The position numbers and the translations under genes were made by a program. A DNA stretch of 64,000 nt from Billgrantia lactosivorans (GTDB taxonomy: Bacteria; Pseudomonadota; Gammaproteobacteria; Pseudomonadales; Halomonadaceae), in NCBI RefSeq assembly GCF_003254665.1, contig NZ_QHGY01000004.1, positions 186,001 through 250,000 of the forward strand, given 5' to 3'. Below the pieces are notes generated by a model that saw only the letters and a program-made list of their open reading frames with translations, ran no database searches and was not told where the DNA came from. How positions within the stretch are numbered: position 1 is the first letter of the stretch; every line of letters starts with the position of its first letter. Below are positions 1 to 11,084 of the stretch, piece after piece.

Positions 1-404
1 TGCAGGGTACGGAAATCGCAGTCCCAGCGACGGTTGTGAAAGACGCTGACCCGGCATTCGGCCTTGTCGGCCTCGGCCTTGAGCAGCCGTGCCTCGGACA
101 GCGACACGGTGAAGGGCTTGTCGACCACCAGATGCTTGCCGGCGGCGAGTGCCGCCTTGGCCAGCGGGAAGTGGGTCGCGTTGGGGCTGGCGATGACCAC
201 CAGGTCGATATCGGGCCGGGCGAACAGCGCTGCGGCCTTGGGAAGCACCTCGACCTCGGGCAGGGCGTCATGCACCCGCTCGGGCGAGCTGCTGACCACG
301 GCCAGCAGTTCCAGCCCAGGCGTGGCCTGGATCAGCGGGGCGTGGAAGATACGGCCGGCAGTGCCGAAACCGATCAGGCCGACACCGAAGGTCTGCTTGC
401 GCAT
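1..404 (-). CDS. Gfo/Idh/MocA family oxidoreductase, N-terminal part (cut by left edge)
   Basis: Reading back from the ATG at 402-404, the frame stays open to the window edge and gives about 134 residues. It begins with a Rossmann nucleotide-binding segment (VGLIGFGTAGRIFHAPLI) followed by VVIASPNATH and the family's EKP-like loop, here VVDKPF, and VFHNRRWD near the cut. This is the NAD(P)-binding half of a Gfo/Idh/MocA oxidoreductase, closest in flavour to the YdgJ/YhhX subgroup of sugar or polyol dehydrogenases. The substrate-binding C-terminal domain lies outside the window, so the substrate cannot be judged. It lies about 75 bases downstream of ilvD on the same strand, behind a likely terminator. 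Confidence 0.88.
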   Translation of the reverse strand, partial: MRKQTFGVGLIGFGTAGRIFHAPLIQATPGLELLAVVSSSPERVHDALPEVEVLPKAAALFARPDIDLVVIASPNATHFPLAKAALAAGKHLVVDKPFTVSLSEARLLKAEADKAECRVSVFHNRRWDCDFRTL

Positions 405-433
405 GTCGTGGTTCCTTACTGCTGCATGGAAAA

Positions 434-472
434 GGCCCGCAACGACGAACCGGGCCTGGGCCCGGTTCGTCG
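434..472 (-). terminator. Candidate terminator downstream of ilvD
   Basis: A perfect 14-bp inverted repeat spans 443-472. An alternative fold on the minus strand pairs GGCCCG with CGGGCC and runs straight into TTTT near 434. The position just after the ilvD stop fits an intrinsic terminator that insulates the downstream oxidoreductase. Confidence 0.55.
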
Positions 473-478
473 ATCGCG

Positions 479-2323
479 TCAGTCGAGCTTGGAGAGGTCG
501 CGCACCGCGCCCTTGTCGGCGGATGTCGCCAGCAGGGCATAGGCCTTGAGCGCCGCCGAGACCTTGCGCAGGCGCTGGATGCGGGGTTTCCAGGCCTGGC
601 TGCCGCGCGCCTCTTCCGCCTCGCGGCGTGACGCCAGCTCGCCATCGGAGAGCTTGACGTCGATACGGCGGTTGGGAATGTCGATGCGAATGACGTCGCC
701 GGAGCGCACCAGGCCGATGGCCCCGCCCGCCGCCGCCTCGGGCGAGACGTGGCCGATGGAGAGGCCGGATGTGCCACCGGAGAAGCGCCCGTCGGTGAGC
801 AGCGCACACGCCTTGCCCAGGCCCTTCGACTTCAGGTACGAGGTCGGGTAGAGCATCTCCTGCATGCCCGGCCCGCCCTTGGGCCCCTCGTAGCGGATGA
901 CGACGACCTCGCCCTCCTTCACCTCGCCCGCGAGGATGTGCTCCACTGCCTGGTCCTGGGACTCGACCACGTGGGCCGGCCCCTCGAAGACCAGGATGGC
1001 GTCGTCGACACCGGCGGTCTTGACCACGCAGCCGTCCACGGCGATGTTGCCGTAGAGCACCGCGAGGCCACCCTCCTGCGAGAAGGCGTGCTCGAGGTCA
1101 CGGATGCAGCCGCCCGCGCGGTCGCCGTCGAGGCTCGGCCAGCGTGCGCTCTGGGAGAACGCCGTCTGGGTAGGAACGCCGCCGGGGCCCGCCTTGAAGA
1201 ACTCCACCACCTCGGGCGTGGGGTTGCGCATGATGTCCCACTCGTCCAGCGCCGCCTTGAGGGTGTCGCCATAGACGGTGGGCACGCGGGTGTCGAGCAC
1301 GCCGGCGCGGTCGAGCTCGCCGAGGATCGCCATGATGCCGCCGGCACGATGCACGTCCTCGATGTGGTACTTCTGGGTGTTGGGGGCCACCTTGCACAGC
1401 TGCGGCACCTCTCGCGACAGCCGATCGATATCGGCCATGGTGAAGTCGATCTCCGCCTCCTGGGCGGCGGCCAGCAGGTGCAGGATGGTGTTGGTGGAAC
1501 CGCCCATGGCGATGTCCAGGGTCATGGCGTTCTTGAACGCCGCCTTGGAGCCGATGGCGCGCGGCAGCAGGTGCGCCTCGTCGCCCTCGTAGTAGCGCTT
1601 GGCCAGCTCGACGATGCGGCTTCCTGCGGTCTCAAACAGGCGGCGGCGGTCGGCGTGGGTGGCCAGCACCGTGCCGTTGCCCGGCAGTGCCAGGCCCAGC
1701 GCCTCGGTCAGGCAGTTCATCGAGTTGGCGGTGAACATGCCGGAGCAGCTGCCGCAGGTGGGGCAGGCGCTGCGCTCGACCTCGGCCAGGGTCTCGTCGT
1801 CCACCGAGTCGTCGGCGGCCATGACCATGGCGTCGACCAGGTCGAGGCCGTGGTCGAGCAACTTGGTCTTGCCGGCCTCCATCGGTCCGCCGGAGACGAA
1901 GATCACCGGGATGTTGAGGCGCATGGCGGCCATCAGCATGCCCGGGGTGATCTTGTCGCAGTTGGAGATGCACACCAGGGCGTCGGCACAGTGGGCGTTG
2001 ACCATGTACTCGACGCTGTCGGCGATGATGTCGCGGCTCGGCAGCGAGTAGAGCATGCCGTCGTGGCCCATGGCGATGCCGTCGTCCACGGCGATGGTGT
2101 TGAACTCCTTGGCCACCCCGCCGGCCTTCTCGATCTCCCGTGCCACCAGCTGGCCCATGTCCTTGAGGTGGACGTGGCCGGGCACGAACTGGGTAAAGGA
2201 GTTGGCCACGGCGACGATCGGCTTGTGGAAATCCTCGTCCTTCATGCCGGTGGCACGCCACAGGGCGCGGGCGCCGGCCATGTTGCGGCCGGCGGTGGTG
2301 GTACGGGAGCGATATTCGGGCAT
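479..2323 (-). CDS. ilvD: Dihydroxy-acid dehydratase IlvD
   Basis: This 614-residue protein converts 2,3-dihydroxy-isovalerate and 2,3-dihydroxy-3-methylvalerate to the 2-oxo acids in valine, isoleucine, leucine and pantothenate synthesis. Iron-sulfur ligands are visible in [12 protein letters not shown] and [17 protein letters not shown], and [20 protein letters not shown] marks the C-terminal active-site region. The length matches the enterobacterial enzyme (about 616). The ATG at 2323 was chosen because AGAGGA sits just upstream and the protein then starts [17 protein letters not shown], as is typical. The open frame extends 58 codons further upstream without family similarity. It is a paralogue of edd at 48.2 kb, but its sequence is clearly of the IlvD type. 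Confidence 0.97.
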   Translation of the reverse strand: MPEYRSRTTTAGRNMAGARALWRATGMKDEDFHKPIVAVANSFTQFVPGHVHLKDMGQLVAREIEKAGGVAKEFNTIAVDDGIAMGHDGMLYSLPSRDIIADSVEYMVNAHCADALVCISNCDKITPGMLMAAMRLNIPVIFVSGGPMEAGKTKLLDHGLDLVDAMVMAADDSVDDETLAEVERSACPTCGSCSGMFTANSMNCLTEALGLALPGNGTVLATHADRRRLFETAGSRIVELAKRYYEGDEAHLLPRAIGSKAAFKNAMTLDIAMGGSTNTILHLLAAAQEAEIDFTMADIDRLSREVPQLCKVAPNTQKYHIEDVHRAGGIMAILGELDRAGVLDTRVPTVYGDTLKAALDEWDIMRNPTPEVVEFFKAGPGGVPTQTAFSQSARWPSLDGDRAGGCIRDLEHAFSQEGGLAVLYGNIAVDGCVVKTAGVDDAILVFEGPAHVVESQDQAVEHILAGEVKEGEVVVIRYEGPKGGPGMQEMLYPTSYLKSKGLGKACALLTDGRFSGGTSGLSIGHVSPEAAAGGAIGLVRSGDVIRIDIPNRRIDVKLSDGELASRREAEEARGSQAWKPRIQRLRKVSAALKAYALLATSADKGAVRDLSKLD

Positions 2324-2453
2324 GATGTCCTCTTTCTGCGCTGCTGCGCGATACGATTCGCGCCGTCTCGGGCCGCCTTGGGCAGCGACGGTCTCGGTGT
2401 CCAGATGAACCGTTGATTCTGTCATGCGGCTGGCTGCCAGGCTAGTAAGCCGA

Positions 2454-2999
2454 TCACAGCACCAACGGGCTGCCGGCGGGGAGCGGCTCGGTGCCATAGA
2501 GCACCCAGACGTCCAGCGCCGGCCCCAGCGCCTCGATCAGGCGCAGCTCTCGCGGATGCTGCTCGAGCACCTCGAGGGCACAGATGCCCGCCTCGAAGCG
2601 TCCCGCCAGCAGCCCCTCGGCCACCGCGACGGTGGTGGCGGCATCGATCTCCTCCTCGAAGCCCGAGAGGTCGGTGTAGTAGCGGGTCGCCGGCTGGCGC
2701 GCCACCCGCCGCGGCGAGTCGACCCCGCGTCGCGCCAGCAGGGCCAGCGGATGGCTGCCGGCGACGAAGACGTCCACCGGAAAGGCACGATGCATGTAGC
2801 GCCCCACGCAGTCGGCGTGGCTGAAGTGGGCCGTGCACTGCAGCACCCGATCCACCTCCCCGGCCACCAGCGCCGCGAATGCCGCCGGGAAGTCGGCGAA
2901 CGGCCTGATCTCGGCCCCGGCGGGTCCGCGAGCGTCGAGATAGCGGCGCAGCACCAGCAGGTGGTTGCTGCCCTCGGGTCCCAGCGTGGCAACGATCAT
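2454..2999 (-). CDS. Prephenate dehydratase-like protein linked to a TRAP transporter
   Basis: The protein has 181 residues and begins [22 protein letters not shown], which resembles the start of prephenate dehydratase domains (TLGPxGT/S) and the BacA-type decarboxylase relatives. That fold is shared with type 2 periplasmic binding proteins. It is shorter than a full PheA and has no ACT domain or chorismate mutase domain. GGAGGAG lies directly before the ATG. It is the last gene of the TAXI-TRAP operon, 24 bases after the fused permease, which suggests it handles or senses the imported compound. It could be an enzyme on a prephenate-like substrate or a cytoplasmic ligand-binding protein; the sequence does not decide. 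Confidence 0.7.
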   Translation of the reverse strand: MIVATLGPEGSNHLLVLRRYLDARGPAGAEIRPFADFPAAFAALVAGEVDRVLQCTAHFSHADCVGRYMHRAFPVDVFVAGSHPLALLARRGVDSPRRVARQPATRYYTDLSGFEEEIDAATTVAVAEGLLAGRFEAGICALEVLEQHPRELRLIEALGPALDVWVLYGTEPLPAGSPLVL

Positions 3000-3023
3000 T
3001 CCGTTCTCCTCCAGAGGGTCGGC

Positions 3024-4835
3024 TTACAGGGCGAAGATCACCAGCGCCCCCGCCCCCACCAGCCCCAGCCGCAGCCACACCGGACGCCGTGCGATCACGC
3101 CGTAGGAGATGGCGGCGAGGCCGAACGCGATCTTGAGCGCGTCGAACACGGCCCAGAGCGGGTCGAAGGCGAGGCGGATCACGTCGGGGTTGGCAACCAT
3201 GGCCAACGGGATGAGGTAGAGCCCGATACCCAGCGCCATGGCCTTGAAGGCCACCTTGAGCCAGTTTTCCCCGACCATGCCGGCGGCGATGAACACACCC
3301 CCGCACACCGGCGGCGTGATGGTCGAGAGCAAGGCGAACCAGAACACGAACAGGTGGGCCAGCAGCGGCTCGAGGCCGAGCGAGGTGAGCGCCGGCCCCG
3401 CCACCGATACGCAGATCACGTAGGCGGCGGTGGTCGGTACCTCCATGCCCAGCACCAGGCAGGCGAGCGCGGTGAGCAGCAGCGCCGGCCACAGCATCTC
3501 GCCCGACAGCGAGAGGATGCCGGAGGTGATCTTGACCCCTAGCCCCGTCAGCGAGAGCACCCCGATCACCAGCGAGGCACAGATGATGATCGCGCCGATC
3601 ACCGCCACCTGGCGACCGGCGGTGACCGCCGCCTCGGCCATGCGCGAAGCGAAACCGCGCAGGGAGAAGGCGAGGGTCACGTCGAGGAACAGCAGCAGCA
3701 TGCCGGCGAAGATGGCGACGCTGGCCGCGTACTGGGGCGTGTAGCCGCCGAGGAAGATGCGCTCGAGCAGCAGCACGAAGGGCACGGCGAAGAACAGCGA
3801 GGTGATCGCCACCTCCTTGCCGCCGGGCCGGTCTGCCGCGGCCATGGGGCGCAGATCGTGGCGCGTGGCGTAGGCGTTGATGCCCATCCACACGGTAGCG
3901 AAGTAGAGAATCGCCGGCAGCAGCGCCGCGGCCATGATCTGGGTGTAGGGGGTGCCGGTGAGCTCGACCATGACGAACGCTCCCGCCCCCATCAACGGCG
4001 GCATGATCTGTCCGCCCGAGGAGGCCACCGCCTCGACGCCGCCGGCCAGGGCACGCGGATACCCCAGGCGCACCATGGAGGGAATGGTGATGGCACCGGT
4101 CGACGCCACGTTGGCCGAGGCCGAGCCCGAGATCGAGCCCATCAGCGCCGAAGAGATCACCGCCACCTTGGCCGCACCGCCGGTCAGGCGCCCGGCGCAG
4201 GCGCTGGCCAGGTTCATGAAGCCGCGCCCCGCCTCGCCGGCGTTGAGCACCGCGCCGAAGATGACGAAGATGGCCACCACGCCCACGCTGACCCCGGTGA
4301 GCGAGCCCCACAGCCCGCTCTCGGCGATGGTCAGGGTGCCGACGAAGCTCTCCATCGGCAGCCCCGGGTGGCCGAACTGGCCGGGGATGTGCGCGCCGAA
4401 CACCGCGTAGGCCAGCGCCGTCAGTGCCACCAGGGGCAGCGGCCAGCCGATCGCCCGGCGCGCCGCCTCCAGCGTCAGCACGATCAGGAACACCCCCAGG
4501 GCCATCTGGTAGCCGTTGTCGATGAAGCCGTACTGGTCGGCCAGCGCCTCCTCGTTCCAGGCGATGTAGCCGCAGGCGGCCACGCCGAGCGCGGTCAGCA
4601 GCCAACCGCTCCAGCGCTCGAAGGGGGTGCGCGCCGGGAGGATCAGGATCCAGGGCAGTGCCAGCGCCATGTGGATCGGCCGGCTCACCAGCGCCGGCGC
4701 CAGGCCGTAGAAGATCAGCCCCAGGTGGAAGGTGACCGTGAGCGCACCGAGGAGCACCCAGGCCGGGTGGATCCGCGGCACGTCATTGCCCACGGTCGAG
4801 CCGGCCGTGGGTGAAGCGGAACATGTCGATAGCAT
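3024..4835 (-). CDS. TRAP transporter permease, fused DctQ-DctM (4TM/12TM) type
   Basis: This 603-residue, strongly hydrophobic inner-membrane protein fuses the small (about four helices) and large (about twelve helices) subunits of a TRAP transporter, as is usual for TAXI-type systems. Characteristic segments are GSISGSASANVASTGAITIPSMVRLGY, EAVASSGGQIMPPLMGAGAF and PVCGGVFIAAGMVGENWLKVA. It imports a substrate, often an organic acid, with sodium or protons. The upstream neighbour at 4901-5878 encodes the matching periplasmic receptor. The ATG at 4835 has only a weak ribosome site, so the start is less sure than the identity. Confidence 0.93.
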   Translation of the reverse strand: MLSTCSASPTAGSTVGNDVPRIHPAWVLLGALTVTFHLGLIFYGLAPALVSRPIHMALALPWILILPARTPFERWSGWLLTALGVAACGYIAWNEEALADQYGFIDNGYQMALGVFLIVLTLEAARRAIGWPLPLVALTALAYAVFGAHIPGQFGHPGLPMESFVGTLTIAESGLWGSLTGVSVGVVAIFVIFGAVLNAGEAGRGFMNLASACAGRLTGGAAKVAVISSALMGSISGSASANVASTGAITIPSMVRLGYPRALAGGVEAVASSGGQIMPPLMGAGAFVMVELTGTPYTQIMAAALLPAILYFATVWMGINAYATRHDLRPMAAADRPGGKEVAITSLFFAVPFVLLLERIFLGGYTPQYAASVAIFAGMLLLFLDVTLAFSLRGFASRMAEAAVTAGRQVAVIGAIIICASLVIGVLSLTGLGVKITSGILSLSGEMLWPALLLTALACLVLGMEVPTTAAYVICVSVAGPALTSLGLEPLLAHLFVFWFALLSTITPPVCGGVFIAAGMVGENWLKVAFKAMALGIGLYLIPLAMVANPDVIRLAFDPLWAVFDALKIAFGLAAISYGVIARRPVWLRLGLVGAGALVIFAL

Positions 4836-4900
4836 AGATCAGGGAGCCTGTGACGCGGGGCCGGCACGGCGTGCGCCGTCACCGGCCCGGCAAGCCGGGG

Positions 4901-5878
4901 TTAACGCAAGTCGTCGGGGAAGTCGATTCCGGCTTCGTCGTAGTAGCGCACGGCACCGGGGTGCAGCGACCCGGCGATGTTGCCGATCATGTCCTGGGTG
5001 ATGCTGCCCCACCAGGGAGACTCCTCGGCCATGGCATCGCGCCGTTCCCAGAAGGTCTTGGTCAGGGTGTAGGCGGTCTCCTCGTCCATGTCCGCGGTGG
5101 TGTAGGCGATCACCGGCAACGAGGTGGTCTCGACATCCTCGTCGACGCCGTTGTAGGTGCCGGCCGGGATGGTCTGGCGCGCCGCGCCGGTCCGCTCGAT
5201 CTGCTCGTCGCTCAGGCTGACCAGGCTGATCGGCATGCTGGCGGCGGTCTCGATCACGTTGGGCGTGGGGAAGGAACTCGCCGTGACGAAGGCATCGATC
5301 TGACCGTTCTTCAGCGCATCGGGGCCGCTGCCGACCTCGGCATTGGCGACACGCACCCGCTCCAGCATGTCGAACAGCTCGAGATAGCGCTCCGCCTCGC
5401 GGGCACCGAAGGTACCGCGGCCGATCAGGATGTGCTTGTCCTCGAGATCCTCCAGGCCGATCACGCCCTCGTCGCCCGCCACCACGAAGTGCATGGTGAT
5501 GGCGGGAATCGGGAACAGGCCACGAATCTCCTCGAAGCGCGGGCTCTGGCGCTCGGCGAAGGGCCCTTCGCCGGCCATGGCCTGCTCGACCAGCCCTGGC
5601 GGGGTGGTGAAGACATAGTTGCCCTGCCTCGCCATCACCTCCATGACGTTCTGCACCGAGCCCTGGCTCTCTTCCAGGGTCAGCTCCACCTCGCCATCGG
5701 TGCCCCGGCGAATCGCCTCGGAGAGCTCGACCCCCATCTGGTAATAGGCGGTACCGGCCGAGGCGGACTTGTAGGTCACGCGGGTCTCGGCCTGGGCGGA
5801 TAGCGCGACGCTGCCCAGCAGCACGGCGGCAGCCGATGCCAGCAGGGTGCGGGTAAAGGCGTGCTTGGGATGCGGCAT
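4901..5878 (-). CDS. TAXI family TRAP transporter solute-binding protein
   Basis: A 325-residue periplasmic receptor that delivers substrate to the fused permease downstream. An N-terminal signal peptide (RTLLASAAAVLLGSVALSAQA) is followed by the TAXI-type opening with SASAGTAYYQMG, where the family has GT.GG.YY..G. FGAREAERYLELFDM is also typical. AGGGAGA precedes the ATG at 5878. It is the first gene of the operon and is divergent from the SDR gene at 6016. The ligand cannot be inferred; known TAXI proteins bind small carboxylates such as glutamate or 2-oxoglutarate. Confidence 0.94.
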   Translation of the reverse strand: MPHPKHAFTRTLLASAAAVLLGSVALSAQAETRVTYKSASAGTAYYQMGVELSEAIRRGTDGEVELTLEESQGSVQNVMEVMARQGNYVFTTPPGLVEQAMAGEGPFAERQSPRFEEIRGLFPIPAITMHFVVAGDEGVIGLEDLEDKHILIGRGTFGAREAERYLELFDMLERVRVANAEVGSGPDALKNGQIDAFVTASSFPTPNVIETAASMPISLVSLSDEQIERTGAARQTIPAGTYNGVDEDVETTSLPVIAYTTADMDEETAYTLTKTFWERRDAMAEESPWWGSITQDMIGNIAGSLHPGAVRYYDEAGIDFPDDLR

Positions 5879-5949
5879 GTGATTCTCCCTCGAATGTCCA
5901 GCAGTCGTTGACGATGCACTTGTTGTAGTGATCCAGGATGACGCATTTA

Positions 5950-5978
5950 TTAGGAAACATCCTGCAAAAGACTATAAT
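5950..5978 (+). promoter_or_regulatory. Candidate promoter of the SDR gene
   Basis: A perfect TATAAT at 5973-5978 lies 37 bases before the SDR start codon, with a weak TTAGGA at the -35 position 17 bases upstream. The surrounding 5920-6000 stretch is AT-rich against its neighbours, as expected for a divergent regulatory region shared with the TAXI operon. Confidence 0.4.
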
Positions 5979-6015
5979 GCCGATTTTTTGGCGCAAGGGA
6001 AATTAAGGATCAGCC

Positions 6016-6744
6016 ATGCGTACCACGGCCGTACTGGGCGGCGCCGGAGGAATCGGCAGCGCCATCGTCGAACAGCTGCTCGCGGCGGGCGATTTCGTTC
6101 ATGTCCTGGACCGCGAGGAGCGACGCACGACCGCGGCGCCCCTTGTCGACGCCTGGCCGCAGCGATGCGCCTTCGTCGGCTGCGACCTGGCCCGCCCCGA
6201 GGATATCTCCGCCGCCTTCGCCGGGATCGAGGCGCGGGGCGCCGGGCTCGAGGTGTTCGTCAATGCCGCCGGCGTGATCCAGCGCGGGCCTTTCGTCGAG
6301 GTGTCGGCCGACGCGCTCGACGCCATGCTGACGGTCAATGTCCGCGGCGCCTACCAGGCGCTGCAGGCCGCCGCCCGACTGATGCTCGCCCAGGGTGGCG
6401 GGCGCATCGTCATCGTCGCCTCGGCCCACGGCCTGCGAACCACCGCCGAGCGCTCGACCTACGCCATGTGCAAGGGCGCCATGCTGGCGCTGAGCCGGGC
6501 ATTGGCGGTCGAGCTCGGCCCCCACGGCATTCTGGTCAATGCCGTGGCGCCGGGCCCGGTCAGTGCCGGCATGCAGGATGCCGGGGCGGAGTCGCGCCGC
6601 CGCTGGCAGGCCGCCACGCCGCTCGGCCGGGTCGCCGGCGCCGACGAGGTGGCCCGCGCGGTGGCCTTCCTGGCCGCGGCGGGCAACACCTTCGTCAGCG
6701 GCGAGACCCTGGTGGTGGACGGCGGCGCCAACGTCGCCCTGTAG
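6016..6744 (+). CDS. SDR family NAD(P)-dependent oxidoreductase
   Basis: A 242-residue classical short-chain dehydrogenase. The cofactor motif is GGAGGIG (residues 8-14), NAAG is at 83-86, the catalytic serine region is VASAHG and the active-site pair is Y149 and K153 in YAMCK. The C-terminus DGGANVAL is typical of FabG-like enzymes. It is divergent from the TRAP operon and may oxidise the compound the operon imports or a derivative, but this is inference from position only. The lon gene converges from the right, 16 bases away. Confidence 0.9.
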   Translation: MRTTAVLGGAGGIGSAIVEQLLAAGDFVHVLDREERRTTAAPLVDAWPQRCAFVGCDLARPEDISAAFAGIEARGAGLEVFVNAAGVIQRGPFVEVSADALDAMLTVNVRGAYQALQAAARLMLAQGGGRIVIVASAHGLRTTAERSTYAMCKGAMLALSRALAVELGPHGILVNAVAPGPVSAGMQDAGAESRRRWQAATPLGRVAGADEVARAVAFLAAAGNTFVSGETLVVDGGANVAL

Positions 6745-6760
6745 CGCCGCCAGGCCGGCT

Positions 6761-9196
<2,436 letters not shown>

Positions 9197-9246
9197 GAAA
9201 ACCTCGTCCTGAAGCTGGGAAAGCCGGATACACACTGAGCTGAGCA

Positions 9247-9273
9247 ATGCGGGCGACAGCGACCAACTTCAAG
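9247..9273 (-). promoter_or_regulatory. Candidate sigma-32 (heat-shock) promoter of lon
   Basis: On the minus strand CTTGAA (9268-9273) is followed after 14 bases by CCCGCAT (9247-9253). This is close to the heat-shock consensus CTTGAA-N13..17-CCCCAT. It lies about 50 bases upstream of the lon start codon. Heat-shock control of lon is established in enterobacteria; here it is inferred from the motif alone. Confidence 0.6.
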
Positions 9274-9318
9274 TCGGAGAGGTCATTTGCAGGCGAAGAG
9301 AGGCGTCGCGGCGCCCGT

Positions 9319-10557
9319 TCAGCGCCACAGCGGCGGCAGCGGACGACCGTTGACGCGGACCTGGCCCCGCCCGATGTCGACCTCGAGCGTGCGGGTATCC
9401 AACGGCAAGCCGAGCCACAGCGCGACGACCGTGGGCAGCTCGTGCCAGGTGAAGTCGCCATCGAGACGCTGCCGCCAACGCTCCTTGACGGCGGGCTCGT
9501 CGAGGTCGACCAGGCTCAGTGCCTCCACCCGGCGACCGTCGAAGAACAGCGCGCCGTCGACCCGGGCGGCCAGCCCCAGCATCGGGCTGTCCAGTTCGAG
9601 GCGTTTGAGGTCGAGGCGCGGCGAATCGCGCAGGGTCGCCAGCAGGTCGGGTTCGAGCTCGGCCAGCAGCGCATCGCGCCCGTCGCCGTGACGACCGCCG
9701 GCGGCCAGCTGGCGCAGTCGCGACATGGTGCCGCGAATCGCATCGGCGTTGAGCCGCGACAGCTCGGCTTCCACCTGACCGGTCAGCAGGAGCTGCTCGG
9801 CGGTGTGGATCTCGCCCAGGTCGAGGTCGAGCTGCATGCGCAGCTCCTGGTCGTCCAGGGTGATACGGTTCGCCAGGCGCAGGGCGCTGGCGTCGAGCTT
9901 GAGCTGCGGCTGTTGCCAGGAGAGCGACTCGACCTGCAGGCGATCGACCTGGGTGAAGGCGTGCGCCCCCTCGGTATAGGCGTACTGGCTATGCAGGATG
10001 GCGGGGCCGATCTCCAGTCGGGCGTCGCCGTCGCTGAGCGTCCACGCGTCCAGCTGGCCACGCAACCGCCAGTTGCCCTGCTCGCCCCTGAACCGCAGCC
10101 GGCCGCCTTCGAAGCTGAGTTCACGCTGCTGCTGGGTGATGCGCAGCGGCGACAGCTGGACACTGCCCTCGATGGTACCGCTCAGGGTGTGGTAGCTCGC
10201 TTCCCACTGGGGCGGAGAGGAGACCAGCGAATCGGCGAACGGATTCTCCCCGTCGGTGCCGTGACGCAGCATCGCCTCGCCGTCGAGATGGGTGCTGAGC
10301 ACGCCGTGCCGGGCCTGATAGGTCAGCTCCAGCTGCCACGCCCGGCCGAGCAGCGGTGCCAGGCGAATGCGACCGGTCGAGGACCACCAGCCCTGCTCCA
10401 CGTCCCCCCGCTTGATGTCGAGTTCCCCGCGCGCCTCCAGGTCGGCGAGCGTGCGCCGCATCTCGCGCTCGAACAGCCAGCTCGAGACGGCCTGCCCCGT
10501 CAGCCAGGCCAGCAGCAGCACGACCAGCAGCGGGACGATGAGCCGTTCCTTGCGCAT
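9319..10557 (-). CDS. YdgA-like DUF945 family protein
   Basis: A 412-residue protein with one N-terminal hydrophobic helix (residues 6-28, uncleaved anchor or signal) followed by a long, mostly beta-rich region. The opening RKERLIVPLLVVLLLAWLTGQAVSSWLFEREM and GWWSSTGRIRL resemble the YdgA/DUF945 family of GC-rich gammaproteobacteria. No catalytic motif is visible and the family's function is not established. It probably faces the periplasm. It sits alone between pgpA and lon on the same strand. Confidence 0.75.
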   Translation of the reverse strand: MRKERLIVPLLVVLLLAWLTGQAVSSWLFEREMRRTLADLEARGELDIKRGDVEQGWWSSTGRIRLAPLLGRAWQLELTYQARHGVLSTHLDGEAMLRHGTDGENPFADSLVSSPPQWEASYHTLSGTIEGSVQLSPLRITQQQRELSFEGGRLRFRGEQGNWRLRGQLDAWTLSDGDARLEIGPAILHSQYAYTEGAHAFTQVDRLQVESLSWQQPQLKLDASALRLANRITLDDQELRMQLDLDLGEIHTAEQLLLTGQVEAELSRLNADAIRGTMSRLRQLAAGGRHGDGRDALLAELEPDLLATLRDSPRLDLKRLELDSPMLGLAARVDGALFFDGRRVEALSLVDLDEPAVKERWRQRLDGDFTWHELPTVVALWLGLPLDTRTLEVDIGRGQVRVNGRPLPPLWR

Positions 10558-10610
10558 AGCTTTCGCCTCCCTGTCCGTTTCCTTGCCCCGCCCGCTCTAC
10601 AATATGCAAC

Positions 10611-11084
10611 TTAGTGCAACCAGAGCCACAGGTGCATCGTGCTCCAGGCGTAGATGGCGGCGAGGACGTCGTCGATCATGATGCCGAACCCGCCCGCCAC
10701 GCGCCGGTCGGCCCAGCGGATCGGCCACGGCTTGAACACGTCGAAGATACGGAACAGCACGAAGCCCCACAGCGCCGCCTCCCAGGAGAACGGCACGGCC
10801 GCCATGGTGATCCAGTAACCGACGAACTCGTCCCACACGATGCCGGAGTGGTCATGGACCCCGAGATCCCGCGATGTCTTGTCGCACAGCCACACCCCCG
10901 CCAGGAAGGAGACCGAAACCAGCGTCAGGTACCAGGTCAGCGGCAGTTCCGAGAGCAGCCAGTAGAAGGGGATCGCCGCCAGGGTTCCGAAGGTGCCCGG
11001 CGCCCAGGGCACGCCACCGCTGCCCAGGCCGAAGGCGAAGAAATGGACGGGGCGTCGCCAGACGCTCGGCGGACAGCGGTTCAC
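10611..11084 (-). CDS. pgpA: Phosphatidylglycerophosphatase A
   Basis: A 157-residue inner-membrane enzyme that removes the phosphate from phosphatidylglycerophosphate to give phosphatidylglycerol. Typical segments are GLGSGGVPWAPGTFGTLAAIP, DHSGIVWDEFVGYWIT and FRIFDVFKPWPIRWADRRVAGGFGIMIDDVLAA. The start is the GTG at 11084, whose GTGA overlaps the stop codon of thiL by four bases, indicating translational coupling. The longer open frame upstream only shadows thiL. It is the last gene of the rib-nusB-thiL run, the usual place in gammaproteobacteria. Confidence 0.95.
   Translation of the reverse strand: MNRCPPSVWRRPVHFFAFGLGSGGVPWAPGTFGTLAAIPFYWLLSELPLTWYLTLVSVSFLAGVWLCDKTSRDLGVHDHSGIVWDEFVGYWITMAAVPFSWEAALWGFVLFRIFDVFKPWPIRWADRRVAGGFGIMIDDVLAAIYAWSTMHLWLWLH

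Noticed and set aside
2422-4605. 727-codon open frame over the TRAP genes
   Set aside because: It overlaps the real permease in another frame and gives an Arg/Ala/Gly-rich product without membrane helices.
5881-6015. GntR-type operator in the TRAP/SDR divergent gap
   Set aside because: TTGTTGTAGTGATCC-like sequence is not a convincing palindrome and no GntR regulator is adjacent.
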